DNA of 56,498 nucleotides from Lachnospiraceae bacterium (GTDB taxonomy: Bacteria; Bacillota; Clostridia; Lachnospirales; Lachnospiraceae). The stretch spans positions 1 through 56,498 of the forward strand of contig JAFXSQ010000050.1 in NCBI GenBank assembly GCA_017525525.1, read 5' to 3'. Each line of letters begins with the position of its first letter. Position 1 is the stretch's first letter. The notes under the pieces are model-generated. The model ran no database searches. It saw only the letters and a program-made list of their open reading frames with translations, and was not told the origin of the DNA. Positions 19,101 to 25,581 of this stretch are shown piece after piece. Both the position numbers and the translations under genes were made by a program.

Positions 19101-19381
19101 TCTTTGAAAGAGGGCTTGCGCTTGCATCAGAGCTTTCGGTGCTTAAGAAGGAAGAATTGATTGAAGATGAAAGCATGCCGCTTATGCCGGTGGAGGAATT
19201 AAAGGAATTGCTTGAGCAGATACGCGAGAAGGCAGAGGAATTCGATGACAGCGGCGTGGATGAGCTTTTAGAGCAGCTTAAAGGCCATCGTTTCCCGGAT
19301 GAATACAGAGAGAAGGTAATAACTCTGTTCCGATTGGTAGACAACATGGATTATGATCAGATACCGGAGCTTCTGCAGTAA
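16187..19381 (+). CDS. Hybrid sensor histidine kinase (dCache-HisKA-HATPase-REC-Hpt)
   Basis: A 1064-aa membrane-bound phosphorelay protein. Membrane helices lie near residues 20-42 and 295-320. Between them is an extracellular double Cache domain with ERPWYIEAIKK and KPYLDAQTGQIITTMG, a fold that usually binds small solutes. After a linker comes the H-box SNMSHEIRTPINAM (His478). The ATPase domain follows with N-box TNILTNAVKYTEKG and the DTGIGI and GTGLGMAI loops. The receiver carries its Asp in IVFLDHRMPEKDG (Asp780) and LTKPID, and the Hpt domain has His932 in KIHALKSELRT. All key residues are present, so an internal relay to an outside regulator is likely. No response regulator lies beside it. 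Start: AAGGAA precedes the ATG. Confidence 0.95.
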   Translation: MNNAKYQSTLKKTHTRTVFVAVAVIAFFITVILACYVFMYNSVKDNIRMRGEKFAMESAESFDRYFTMSSNLIRLEKEMFDQMLLDGKTHEEIQHYIVQETERIQSAVNKDYTGLYGYIMGEYHDGANWVPDDDYVPTERPWYIEAIKKDGELAIVKPYLDAQTGQIITTMGAALIDKKSVVAIDISFDMIKTMTSSDIEESGAPIQVIIDDKGNVVAHSLTEEIGKSYSEDDGSLGYAISQKLKEAVVEENSIEVFHNGTRYMVYSIPLSNGWRSISVIDATESYSPLYNMVIAMFLVLIVVVLILTVMFVSSSAKTAKADLLNHQLASTANVYMSVYDVDLANNVASEIKSSTAPVVNRQEGEKKGAQEIFFGIMSRIPESPTKAPMMDFVDLTTIDERMKDTDSVTREFISFDNRWCRARFLVSERNDDGTVSHVLWLVENIDSEKRSREKLKDISERAVAASEAKSAFLSNMSHEIRTPINAMLGLNEMILRECGDKDILSYSAGINTAGHTLLGIVNDILDFSKIEAGKLEIIPVDYSLSSVLNDLVTMVHTRADEKGLEINVKVDSHLPEQLHGDEIRLKQVITNILTNAVKYTEKGSVTFAVNYERLFEGSDEIRLKVSVKDTGIGIKKEDMSKLFSEFDRIEEERNRNIEGTGLGMAITQSLLNMMGSVLKVESEYGKGSEFSFEIKQTVVDWKEIGDYENTYKENTLNRESYRASFVAPEAEVLVVDDTPLNLTVFKSLLKKTKVKIDTLDSGDKAIRACCNKVYDIVFLDHRMPEKDGVETLKELKGRPDNINANTPFVCLTANAISGAREQYIEAGFNDYLTKPIDSARLEEMLMEYLPQNKLMESSPDDEEDKSGFDDVIPDIVRGIKELDVKQAVEKCGSAEMYMDILSAFAGMVEDCVAEAKVFREKKDLKNTGIKIHALKSELRTVGAYELGELAQKLETAADKGDEKLLDEKADELFERGLALASELSVLKKEELIEDESMPLMPVEELKELLEQIREKAEEFDDSGVDELLEQLKGHRFPDEYREKVITLFRLVDNMDYDQIPELLQ

Positions 19382-19383
19382 GA

Positions 19384-19434
19384 CAGGGGACGAATCTGAG
19401 TCTTATGTATATAAAGACTCAGATTCGTCCCCTG
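19384..19434. repeat. Perfect 21-bp inverted repeat, possible bidirectional terminator or REP-like element
   Basis: The arm at 19384-19404 (starting CAGGGGACGAATC) is exactly complementary to 19414-19434, around a 9-base AT loop. It sits between convergent genes (the hybrid kinase and azlD). There is no good T-run on either side. The CAGGGGACG arm start resembles palindromes found beside REP-associated transposases, but no such transposase is in the window. Confidence 0.75.
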
Positions 19435-19448
19435 CTTTATATGTCGGG

Positions 19449-19757
19449 TTAAACCAACAGCTCTGTTACATATACGCAGGCGCAGGCGATTACCGCGACT
19501 GTGGTAAGACTGCATCCCTTCAGGGAGAAAACCACGGCGGCCGCAAAGCCCGCGAGAGCAGATATCGGATTTGAGGTGGCGTAGAATACTGCCGGAACCG
19601 TCATGGCCGAGAGCACCGCGTATGGGATGTAGTATAGAAAGCTTCTTATGGTTTTATTTTCTATTTTCCTGGTTATCAACGCAAAGGGGAGAGCGCGTAT
19701 AAGATAAGTCACTCCCGACATTATCAGAAGATATGTAAAGAATTGAGTGTTATTCAT
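19449..19757 (-). CDS. azlD: AzlD-like branched-chain amino acid export subunit
   Basis: A small membrane protein of 102 aa with about four hydrophobic segments (FFTYLLIMSGVTYLIRALPF..., SFLYYIPYAVLSAMTVPAVF, AAAVVFSLKG, TTVAVIACACVYVTELL). This family is the partner of AzlC in exporting branched-chain amino acids or their analogues. A longer frame exists, but the ATG at 19757 follows GAGGAGG and overlaps the azlC stop by 8 bases, the usual coupled arrangement. It is the last gene of the NSS-azlC-azlD operon. Confidence 0.9.
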   Translation of the reverse strand: MNNTQFFTYLLIMSGVTYLIRALPFALITRKIENKTIRSFLYYIPYAVLSAMTVPAVFYATSNPISALAGFAAAVVFSLKGCSLTTVAVIACACVYVTELLV

Positions 19758-20463
19758 CGTAAGCCTCCTCTTCGTCTGAGAAATCCTTCGGGAAGAGCAG
19801 AGCTCCGACAATGGCTGCGGCTATGGCGCAGATGCTCACCGAAAAACCGGATGGGATTTCCCTTATCACGGGCACATAGTAAAAAAGACAGCTCAAGGCT
19901 ACGGCGATAAGCACAACCCAGATGACCGGACGTACCTTCTGCATCTCCGGCACAATGATTGCTATGAACATGCCATATATGGCAAGGCCCAAGGCCGAAA
20001 GTAATTTGGCGGGAAGCACGTTGCCCATAAGGGCTCCCACCATGGTTCCTAAGGTCCAGCCTATCCATGGGATGGTGGAAAGACCTGCGAAGAAAGCGGC
20101 GCCCACTACCTTTTCGGCAGCGGCCACCGCAAATATTTCGTCCGTCATAAAGAAGCCTAAGATCCATCGCTTAAGGCCGCTGAATCTCGTTGAAGCCTTC
20201 TGCCCTATGGATATGCTCATAAATGAATAACGTACATTTATTGTCAGCTGTGATATGACCATCTCGGCGTAGTTGCCGGGCACCAGCATAGTTTTTATTC
20301 CGGAAAACTGCCCTGCGGAGGTGACGGTAAGAAGTGAAATAAGTGTTGCCTGCCACCAGGTATAGCCGAGAGTGATCGCCATTATTCCGAATGTAAAGCT
20401 TACGCTTAAGTATCCGAGTCCTATAGGAATCCCGGACTTTAAGCCGCGGATGTAGTTGTTCAT
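19750..20463 (-). CDS. azlC: AzlC-like branched-chain amino acid exporter
   Basis: A polytopic membrane protein of 237 aa. The N-terminus MNNYIRGLKSGIPIGLGYLS, the segment TVTSAGQFSGIKTM and the stretch INVRYSFMSISI are typical of the AzlC (LIV-E type) exporter family. About six or seven hydrophobic segments can be counted, and the C-terminus is acidic (DFSDEEEAYDE). It is read from the NSS gene upstream (10-base gap) and coupled to azlD. Together with an amino acid importer this would let the cell balance aliphatic amino acid pools. Confidence 0.92.
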   Translation of the reverse strand: MNNYIRGLKSGIPIGLGYLSVSFTFGIMAITLGYTWWQATLISLLTVTSAGQFSGIKTMLVPGNYAEMVISQLTINVRYSFMSISIGQKASTRFSGLKRWILGFFMTDEIFAVAAAEKVVGAAFFAGLSTIPWIGWTLGTMVGALMGNVLPAKLLSALGLAIYGMFIAIIVPEMQKVRPVIWVVLIAVALSCLFYYVPVIREIPSGFSVSICAIAAAIVGALLFPKDFSDEEEAYDE

Positions 20464-20473
20464 GATGACACTC

Positions 20474-21880
20474 CTACAGTAGATTAAATGACTTGAGTAA
20501 AAGAATGATCAGCAACGCGGGGGATACGTATTTTATCATGATGTCAAAGAGTAGCGAGCGTCCGAACTTTTCGCCGTTCTTTGTGGCCTCGTCTTTGACA
20601 AACTTTGGTTTCAGCACCCAGCCCACGAGCAGGCAGGTTCCGATTGCCACAACGGGCATCATGATGTTGTTGCTTATATAGTCTAATACGTCAAGTATCT
20701 GAGCGGAGCCTCCCGGAGCGGTGTTCGGGAGCTTTAATTCCACGTAGAGCACATTGTAACCGAAGCATACGAAGACGCCAATCAGGAGAGCAAAGATTGT
20801 CTCAAGTATGGTTGCTTTAGGACGGGACAATTCATGTCTGTCGATAAGGCTTGAGATTATTGCCTCGAGTATGGATATTCCGCTTGTGATGGCCGCAAAG
20901 AGCACCATAGCGAAAAAGAGTGTGCCGATTACATTTCCGATGGAACCCATATCCGCAAATACCTTGGGCAGGGCGACGAACATAAGCGAGGGACCGGCTG
21001 TCATGCCTTCGGTGCCGTTGAATACATATACCGCAGGGATAATCATAACGCCCGCAAGCACAGCAACAAAGGTATCGAAGAACTCTATCTGGTTTATGGA
21101 CTTAACCAGGTTTGACTTGTCAGGTACGTAGGAACCGTAGGCTATCATGATACCCATTGCAATGCTCAAAGAGAAGAAGAGCTGCGTAAGGGCATCCACA
21201 AATACACCGAAGAATTTGGTTATGGTCATTCCTTCGAAATCAGGCACAACATATACCTTGAGGCCGTCCAAGCCGGTAGTGGTAACGCCGTCGGCGCTTG
21301 TGTGTCTTAAGGTCAGAGAGTATATCGAAATGCCGACTACAAGTATGAGTAAAACAGGCATGATAATCTTTGACGAGCGCTCGATACCGCCGCTTACGCC
21401 TATGTAGATGATGACAGCGCATGCAATCAGGAAGATACTCATGTAGATAATGGGTTCATATTGTCCGGTGATAAAATCGCCGAAGTAACCGTCCTGAGCG
21501 GCTTCTACTCCGTGTCCTGTTGCAAATGCGACGAAGTACTTTATAACCCAGCCGCCGATCACACTATAGTACGGCATAATAAGGAAGGGAACGGCGTAAG
21601 CGAAAAGTCCTATCCATGCCCACTTTTTGTTAAGCTTTCCGTAAGCTGTAAGAGGACTCTGCTTCGTGTTACGGCCTATGGCTACCTCTGAAGTAAGCAG
21701 CGCAAAACCGAAGGTAAGCGCAAGCACTATGTAGACAACTAAGAATACGCCGCCTCCGTTCTTGGCGGCAAGGTAGGGGAACCTCCATATATTTCCAAGC
21801 CCCACGGCGCTTCCTGCCGCGGCAAGTACAAACCCCAAAGAACCCTTGAAGGAGCCACGCTCCTTGCTTTCATCATGCAT
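20474..21880 (-). CDS. Sodium-dependent amino acid transporter (NSS/SNF family)
   Basis: A 468-aa membrane protein with about 11-12 helices. Helix 1 has the family signature GFVLAAAGSAVGLGNIWRFPYLAAKNGGGVFL, whose unwound region binds sodium and the amino acid. Helix 6 reads ALTQLFFSLSIAMGIMIAYGSY, and helix 8 carries LFAAITSGISILEAI with the sodium-site Ser/Thr. By family it imports an amino acid with sodium. Bacterial members take Trp, Tyr, Leu, Ala or Met, and the sequence does not tell me which. It heads an operon with azlC and azlD, which hints at aliphatic amino acids. The start follows AGGAGAG. Confidence 0.94.
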   Translation of the reverse strand: MHDESKERGSFKGSLGFVLAAAGSAVGLGNIWRFPYLAAKNGGGVFLVVYIVLALTFGFALLTSEVAIGRNTKQSPLTAYGKLNKKWAWIGLFAYAVPFLIMPYYSVIGGWVIKYFVAFATGHGVEAAQDGYFGDFITGQYEPIIYMSIFLIACAVIIYIGVSGGIERSSKIIMPVLLILVVGISIYSLTLRHTSADGVTTTGLDGLKVYVVPDFEGMTITKFFGVFVDALTQLFFSLSIAMGIMIAYGSYVPDKSNLVKSINQIEFFDTFVAVLAGVMIIPAVYVFNGTEGMTAGPSLMFVALPKVFADMGSIGNVIGTLFFAMVLFAAITSGISILEAIISSLIDRHELSRPKATILETIFALLIGVFVCFGYNVLYVELKLPNTAPGGSAQILDVLDYISNNIMMPVVAIGTCLLVGWVLKPKFVKDEATKNGEKFGRSLLFDIMIKYVSPALLIILLLKSFNLL

Positions 21881-21923
21881 CTAAATTCACTCTCCTGTCA
21901 GATTTATTTCAGCATACCCGCAT

Positions 21924-21952
21924 ATTCTATACTTGCGGTCTTTTTTTGTCAA
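21924..21952 (-). promoter_or_regulatory. Promoter of the NSS-azlCD operon
   Basis: On the minus strand, TTGACA (21947-21952) and TAGAAT (21924-21929) are separated by 17 bases, about 45 bases before the start codon. Confidence 0.85.
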
Positions 21953-22036
21953 TCGGATATAGACATAAGTACATATACACTTTCGCTCAAATGCCGTATA
22001 AATGCTGATTTTTGAGTTTTATTTCGGAGTCAAATG

Positions 22037-22045
22037 TGGTAAAAT
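22037..22045 (+). promoter_or_regulatory. Extended -10 promoter of mntP
   Basis: TGGTAAAAT (22037-22045) is an extended -10 box without a good -35. It runs up to the ATG at 22046, so that codon would sit at the transcript start. This supports the later start for mntP. Confidence 0.55.
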
Positions 22046-22078
22046 ATGAATAATTGCTTTTATGGGAGAAATAACTCG

Positions 22079-22663
22079 ATGAATGATGTATTGCTGATCG
22101 TTTTTAACAGTCTTATGCTGGGTGTCGGGCTTGCAATGGATGCCTTTTCGGTGTCTGTTGTGAACGGCATAGCCGAGCCTGATATGACTAAGGGCAAGAG
22201 ACGAAGGGTAGCCGGGACGTTTGCGGGCTTTCAGGCGGCCATGCCCATGATAGGCTGGTTTCTGGTGCATACCCTGGTAAGTGTGTTCAGCAGTCTGGAG
22301 GGCTTTATACCCTGGATTGTGCTGATATTGCTTTTATTCCTCGGTGGAAAGATGATAATTGAAGGGATAAAGGGCGATGCGGATACCGAAAGCGAGATAG
22401 GGCACGGGGCTTTGATAGTTCAGGGAATTGCTACTTCGATAGATGCATTGTCGGTAGGCTTTACAATAGCTGATTATAACTGGGTGTATGCGCTGGTAAG
22501 CGCGCTTATCATAGGAGCGGTAACCTATCTGCTTTGCAGGGTTGCGCTTAAAATAGGCAGGACCGTGGGTATGAAGATAGCCGATAAGGCCACAATTGTG
22601 GGCGGTATCATACTCTGTGCCATAGGAATAGAGATTTTTGTTAAAGGCGTGTTTTTCACTTGA
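22079..22663 (+). CDS. mntP: Manganese efflux pump MntP
   Basis: A six-helix membrane protein of 194 aa that expels Mn(II). It has the two repeated Asp-containing motifs of the family, GLAMDAFSVSVVNG in the first helix and GIATSIDALSVGF in the fourth, plus GTFAGFQAAMPMIGW in helix 2. An in-frame ATG at 22046 is rejected because it abuts the -10 box. The ATG at 22079 follows GGGAGA. It is followed after 18 bases by galK, perhaps on the same transcript. In many bacteria mntP is controlled by Mn; no yybP-ykoY riboswitch is seen in the short leader. Confidence 0.92.
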   Translation: MNDVLLIVFNSLMLGVGLAMDAFSVSVVNGIAEPDMTKGKRRRVAGTFAGFQAAMPMIGWFLVHTLVSVFSSLEGFIPWIVLILLLFLGGKMIIEGIKGDADTESEIGHGALIVQGIATSIDALSVGFTIADYNWVYALVSALIIGAVTYLLCRVALKIGRTVGMKIADKATIVGGIILCAIGIEIFVKGVFFT

Positions 22664-22681
22664 TGACAGGAGGAGACAAAA

Positions 22682-23974
22682 TTGAGAAGCATATCTGAAA
22701 TTATTAAAGACTTTGAGGGCGGGGCCAAGGACAGCAGGCTCCTTGAGATATATATGGATATGTCCAAGATAAGCTACCAGAGGGCGAGATACATAGATGC
22801 GCTGATAGCTTATGCGGATGAATTCGCAGGAGGAGACAGAAGCGGGGAGGTTGAGTTTTACAGCGCACCCGGAAGAAGTGAGATTGGCGGCAATCATACC
22901 GATCATCAGCACGGCAATGTTCTCTGCGCTTCCGTAAACGTGGACGCGATAGCGGTAGCGGGAAACAAAAACCCGGATACGGTAAGAGTTTTGTCTAAGG
23001 GATACGACGTTATGACTATCAGCTTAGACGACTTGGATAAAAAGATCGAAGAAGAGGGCACAACCATAGCTCTGATTAAGGGTGTGCTTTTCAAGATAAA
23101 GGAGAACGGACATAATATAGGCGGCTTTGACGCCTATATTACAAGCGATGTGCTTTCAGGCTCGGGACTTTCGTCCTCGGCGGCCTTCGAGACTATTATA
23201 GCGACCATTATTTCCGGACTGTACAACGATATGGATATAGATGCGGTGGAGATAGCAAAGATTGGTCAGTATGCGGAGAATGTGTACTTCGGAAAGCCAT
23301 GCGGGCTTATGGACCAGATGGCCTGCTCGGTGGGAAGTCTGTGCCATATAGACTTTATTCATCCGGAGGAGCCTAAGATAGAGAAGATTGATTTCGACCT
23401 TGCTTCGGTCAGCTACAGTCTGTGCATAACAGATACAAAGGGTTCTCATGCAGACTTAACGCCCGATTATGCGGCCGTTCCGAAGGAGATGAAGGAGGTT
23501 GCGGCCTGCTTCAACAAGGAGGTCTTACGCGAGGTTCCGGAGGAAGACTTCATGCGTGAAATCAATACCGTGAGAACCAAGTGCGGAGACAGGGCTGTTT
23601 TAAGGGCGCTTCACTTCTACGGTGAAAACAGGAGAGCAGTTGAGGAAGCAGAGGCACTTAAGAAGGGCGACTTCTATGAGTTCTTAAGGATATTCAGGCT
23701 TTCGGGGGATTCGTCCTACAAGTATCTGCAGAATGTGTATACAAATCATGATGTGGGACACCAAAATGTATCTATAGGAATCGCCATAAGCGATTATGTG
23801 CTTAAGGGACGCGGAGTTCCGAGGGTTCACGGAGGCGGTTTTGCCGGAACCATGCAGGCCTTTGTGGATGACCGTGCGGTAGCGGAGTACAAGACGGCCA
23901 TGGACAGGCTTTACGGAGAGGGTGCGTGCATGGTCTATAAAATCAGAAGGTTTGGTGGAATAAAGGTTATTTAG
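22682..23974 (+). CDS. galK: Galactokinase family protein
   Basis: GHMP kinase of 430 aa that phosphorylates galactose at C1 in the Leloir pathway. It has the sugar-binding N-terminal motif as APGRSEIGGNHTDHQHG (classical form G-R-x-N-L-I-G-E-H-T-D-Y), the ATP loop VLSGSGLSSSAAFE, the catalytic Asp region PCGLMDQMA and the C-terminal HGGGFAGTMQAF. The first motif has Asn where the textbook enzymes have Glu. The start codon is TTG at 22682, 8 bases after AGGAGG. An N-terminal extension of about 50 residues precedes the kinase core. It is followed by galT, which supports galactose use. Confidence 0.9.
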   Translation: MRSISEIIKDFEGGAKDSRLLEIYMDMSKISYQRARYIDALIAYADEFAGGDRSGEVEFYSAPGRSEIGGNHTDHQHGNVLCASVNVDAIAVAGNKNPDTVRVLSKGYDVMTISLDDLDKKIEEEGTTIALIKGVLFKIKENGHNIGGFDAYITSDVLSGSGLSSSAAFETIIATIISGLYNDMDIDAVEIAKIGQYAENVYFGKPCGLMDQMACSVGSLCHIDFIHPEEPKIEKIDFDLASVSYSLCITDTKGSHADLTPDYAAVPKEMKEVAACFNKEVLREVPEEDFMREINTVRTKCGDRAVLRALHFYGENRRAVEEAEALKKGDFYEFLRIFRLSGDSSYKYLQNVYTNHDVGHQNVSIGIAISDYVLKGRGVPRVHGGGFAGTMQAFVDDRAVAEYKTAMDRLYGEGACMVYKIRRFGGIKVI

Positions 23975-24000
23975 AGAGAACACTTTAGGGGGTATGGCTT

Positions 24001-25500
24001 ATGATTTCGGGACTTATACAGGAATTGATAGAATACGGCAAAGTGACTAACTTAGTAGACAAAGAGGATGAGGTCTATGTTAGGAACAGACTGCTGGAGC
24101 TTTTTGATGAGCAGGAGTTTGATGAAAGCGCGCTAGAGACAGATATCGAGGTAAGAGAGCTTCATCTGATTCTTGAGGATATGCTTGAGTTTGCATATAA
24201 GAAGGGACTTATCCCCGAGGATACCATAACCGAGAAGGACCTCTTCGATACGAAGATAATGGGGCTTATCACTCCGGCACCCTCGGTTGTAAGAGCGAAG
24301 TTCCGTGAGCATTATATGATGGGCGCAAAGGAAGCGACAGACTTTTATTATGATTTTTCCAGGGCAACAAACTATATCAGGACAGACAGGATAAAGAAGG
24401 ATGAGAAGTGGAATTCTCCGACGGAGTTCGGAGATCTGGACATAACCATCAATCTGTCCAAGCCCGAGAAGGACCCGAGAGATATAGCGAAGGCGGGACA
24501 GGCTAAGAAGTCCGGATATCCGAGTTGTCTTTTGTGCAGAGAGAACGAAGGCTATGCGGGGCATTTCTCACATCCCGCAAGACAGAACCACAGGATAATT
24601 CCCATCACGCTATGTGGCGAGAAGTATAATCTGCAGTACTCACCGTACGTGTATTATAACGAGCACTGTATTATATTCAATGACAAGCATGTACCAATGA
24701 AGATTGATAAGGATGCATTTGACAAGCTGCTTGATTTCGTAAGGCAGTTTCCGCACTACACGGCGGGATCAAACGCCGATCTTCCGATAGTCGGAGGCTC
24801 CATCTTAAGCCATGATCATTTCCAGGGAGGCAATTACGAATTCCCGATGGTGAGGGCACCGTATGAAAGAGAGTTCACGGTAAGTGGATTTGAGGATGTG
24901 CATGCGGGCGTTATCAGGTGGCCTCTTTCGACGATCAGGCTTCAGGCAGGTGATCCGGCAAGGCTGTCAGAGCTTTCGGACAGGATACTTAAAGCCTGGA
25001 GAGGCTACACGGACGAGGATGCATTTATACTTGCAGAGACTGACGGGGTTCCTCATAATACCATAACGCCGATCGCGAGGATGCGCGGTGATCTGTATGA
25101 GATAGACCTTGTTCTGCGAAATAACATAACTACGGATGAACATCCGATGGGTGAGTACCATCCTCACCCGGAATATCATCATATAAAGAAGGAGAATATA
25201 GGTCTTATAGAGGTTATGGGGCTTGCAGTGCTCCCGGCCAGATTAAAGTCCGAGATGGCCGAACTCGAAAGTCTTATGCTTTCGGGAGGAGACCTTAAGG
25301 CAAATGAGAAAACGGCCGCTCACGCTGACTGGGCGGAAGGATGGAGAAAGAATCATGCGGATATAAATGCCGGGAATATACATGACATAGTCAGGAACGA
25401 GATAGGCATGGTATTCGCAAAGGTTCTCGAGTGTGCCGGTGTTTACAAATGTACCGACGATGGACGTGCAGCCTTCAAAAGATTCACGGACAGCATTTGA
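24001..25500 (+). CDS. galT: UDP-glucose--hexose-1-phosphate uridylyltransferase, class II
   Basis: Swaps UMP between UDP-glucose and galactose-1-phosphate, giving UDP-galactose and glucose-1-phosphate. The 499-aa length and sequence fit the Firmicutes class II GalT (GalT N- and C-terminal domains), which lacks the zinc site of the E. coli type. Family marks are YPSCLLCRENEGYAGH, the active-site stretch SILSHDHFQGGNYEFPM and YHPHPEYHHIKKENIGLIEVMG. It starts 26 bases after galK behind AGGGGG. GalK and GalT form an operon without galE or galM here. Confidence 0.95.
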   Translation: MISGLIQELIEYGKVTNLVDKEDEVYVRNRLLELFDEQEFDESALETDIEVRELHLILEDMLEFAYKKGLIPEDTITEKDLFDTKIMGLITPAPSVVRAKFREHYMMGAKEATDFYYDFSRATNYIRTDRIKKDEKWNSPTEFGDLDITINLSKPEKDPRDIAKAGQAKKSGYPSCLLCRENEGYAGHFSHPARQNHRIIPITLCGEKYNLQYSPYVYYNEHCIIFNDKHVPMKIDKDAFDKLLDFVRQFPHYTAGSNADLPIVGGSILSHDHFQGGNYEFPMVRAPYEREFTVSGFEDVHAGVIRWPLSTIRLQAGDPARLSELSDRILKAWRGYTDEDAFILAETDGVPHNTITPIARMRGDLYEIDLVLRNNITTDEHPMGEYHPHPEYHHIKKENIGLIEVMGLAVLPARLKSEMAELESLMLSGGDLKANEKTAAHADWAEGWRKNHADINAGNIHDIVRNEIGMVFAKVLECAGVYKCTDDGRAAFKRFTDSI

Positions 25501-25519
25501 TCTAATATGATATATACGC

Positions 25520-25548
25520 TTGTTACAGGGGACAACTTGGTGTAAAAT
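25520..25548 (+). promoter_or_regulatory. Promoter of the EAL-domain gene
   Basis: TTGTTA (25520-25525) and TAAAAT (25543-25548) are 17 bases apart. The transcript would begin near 25555, leaving too little leader for an ATG at 25561 and favouring the one at 25582. Confidence 0.65.
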
Positions 25549-25581
25549 GATGTATATATAATGAGTTTTGTGAGGGTATTT

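Noticed and set aside
19754-20167. A 137-codon minus-strand frame inside azlC
   Set aside because: It is out of frame with azlC, whose membrane segments and family motifs are clear; its product is His/Arg-rich and unlike a protein.
21881-22045. yybP-ykoY manganese riboswitch before mntP
   Set aside because: The gap is taken up by the divergent NSS promoter, and the mntP leader of about 30 bases is too short to hold the element.
22046-22078. Earlier start for mntP at 22046
   Set aside because: The ATG abuts a TGGTAAAAT -10 box and has no ribosome site, so the transcript would begin at or after it.
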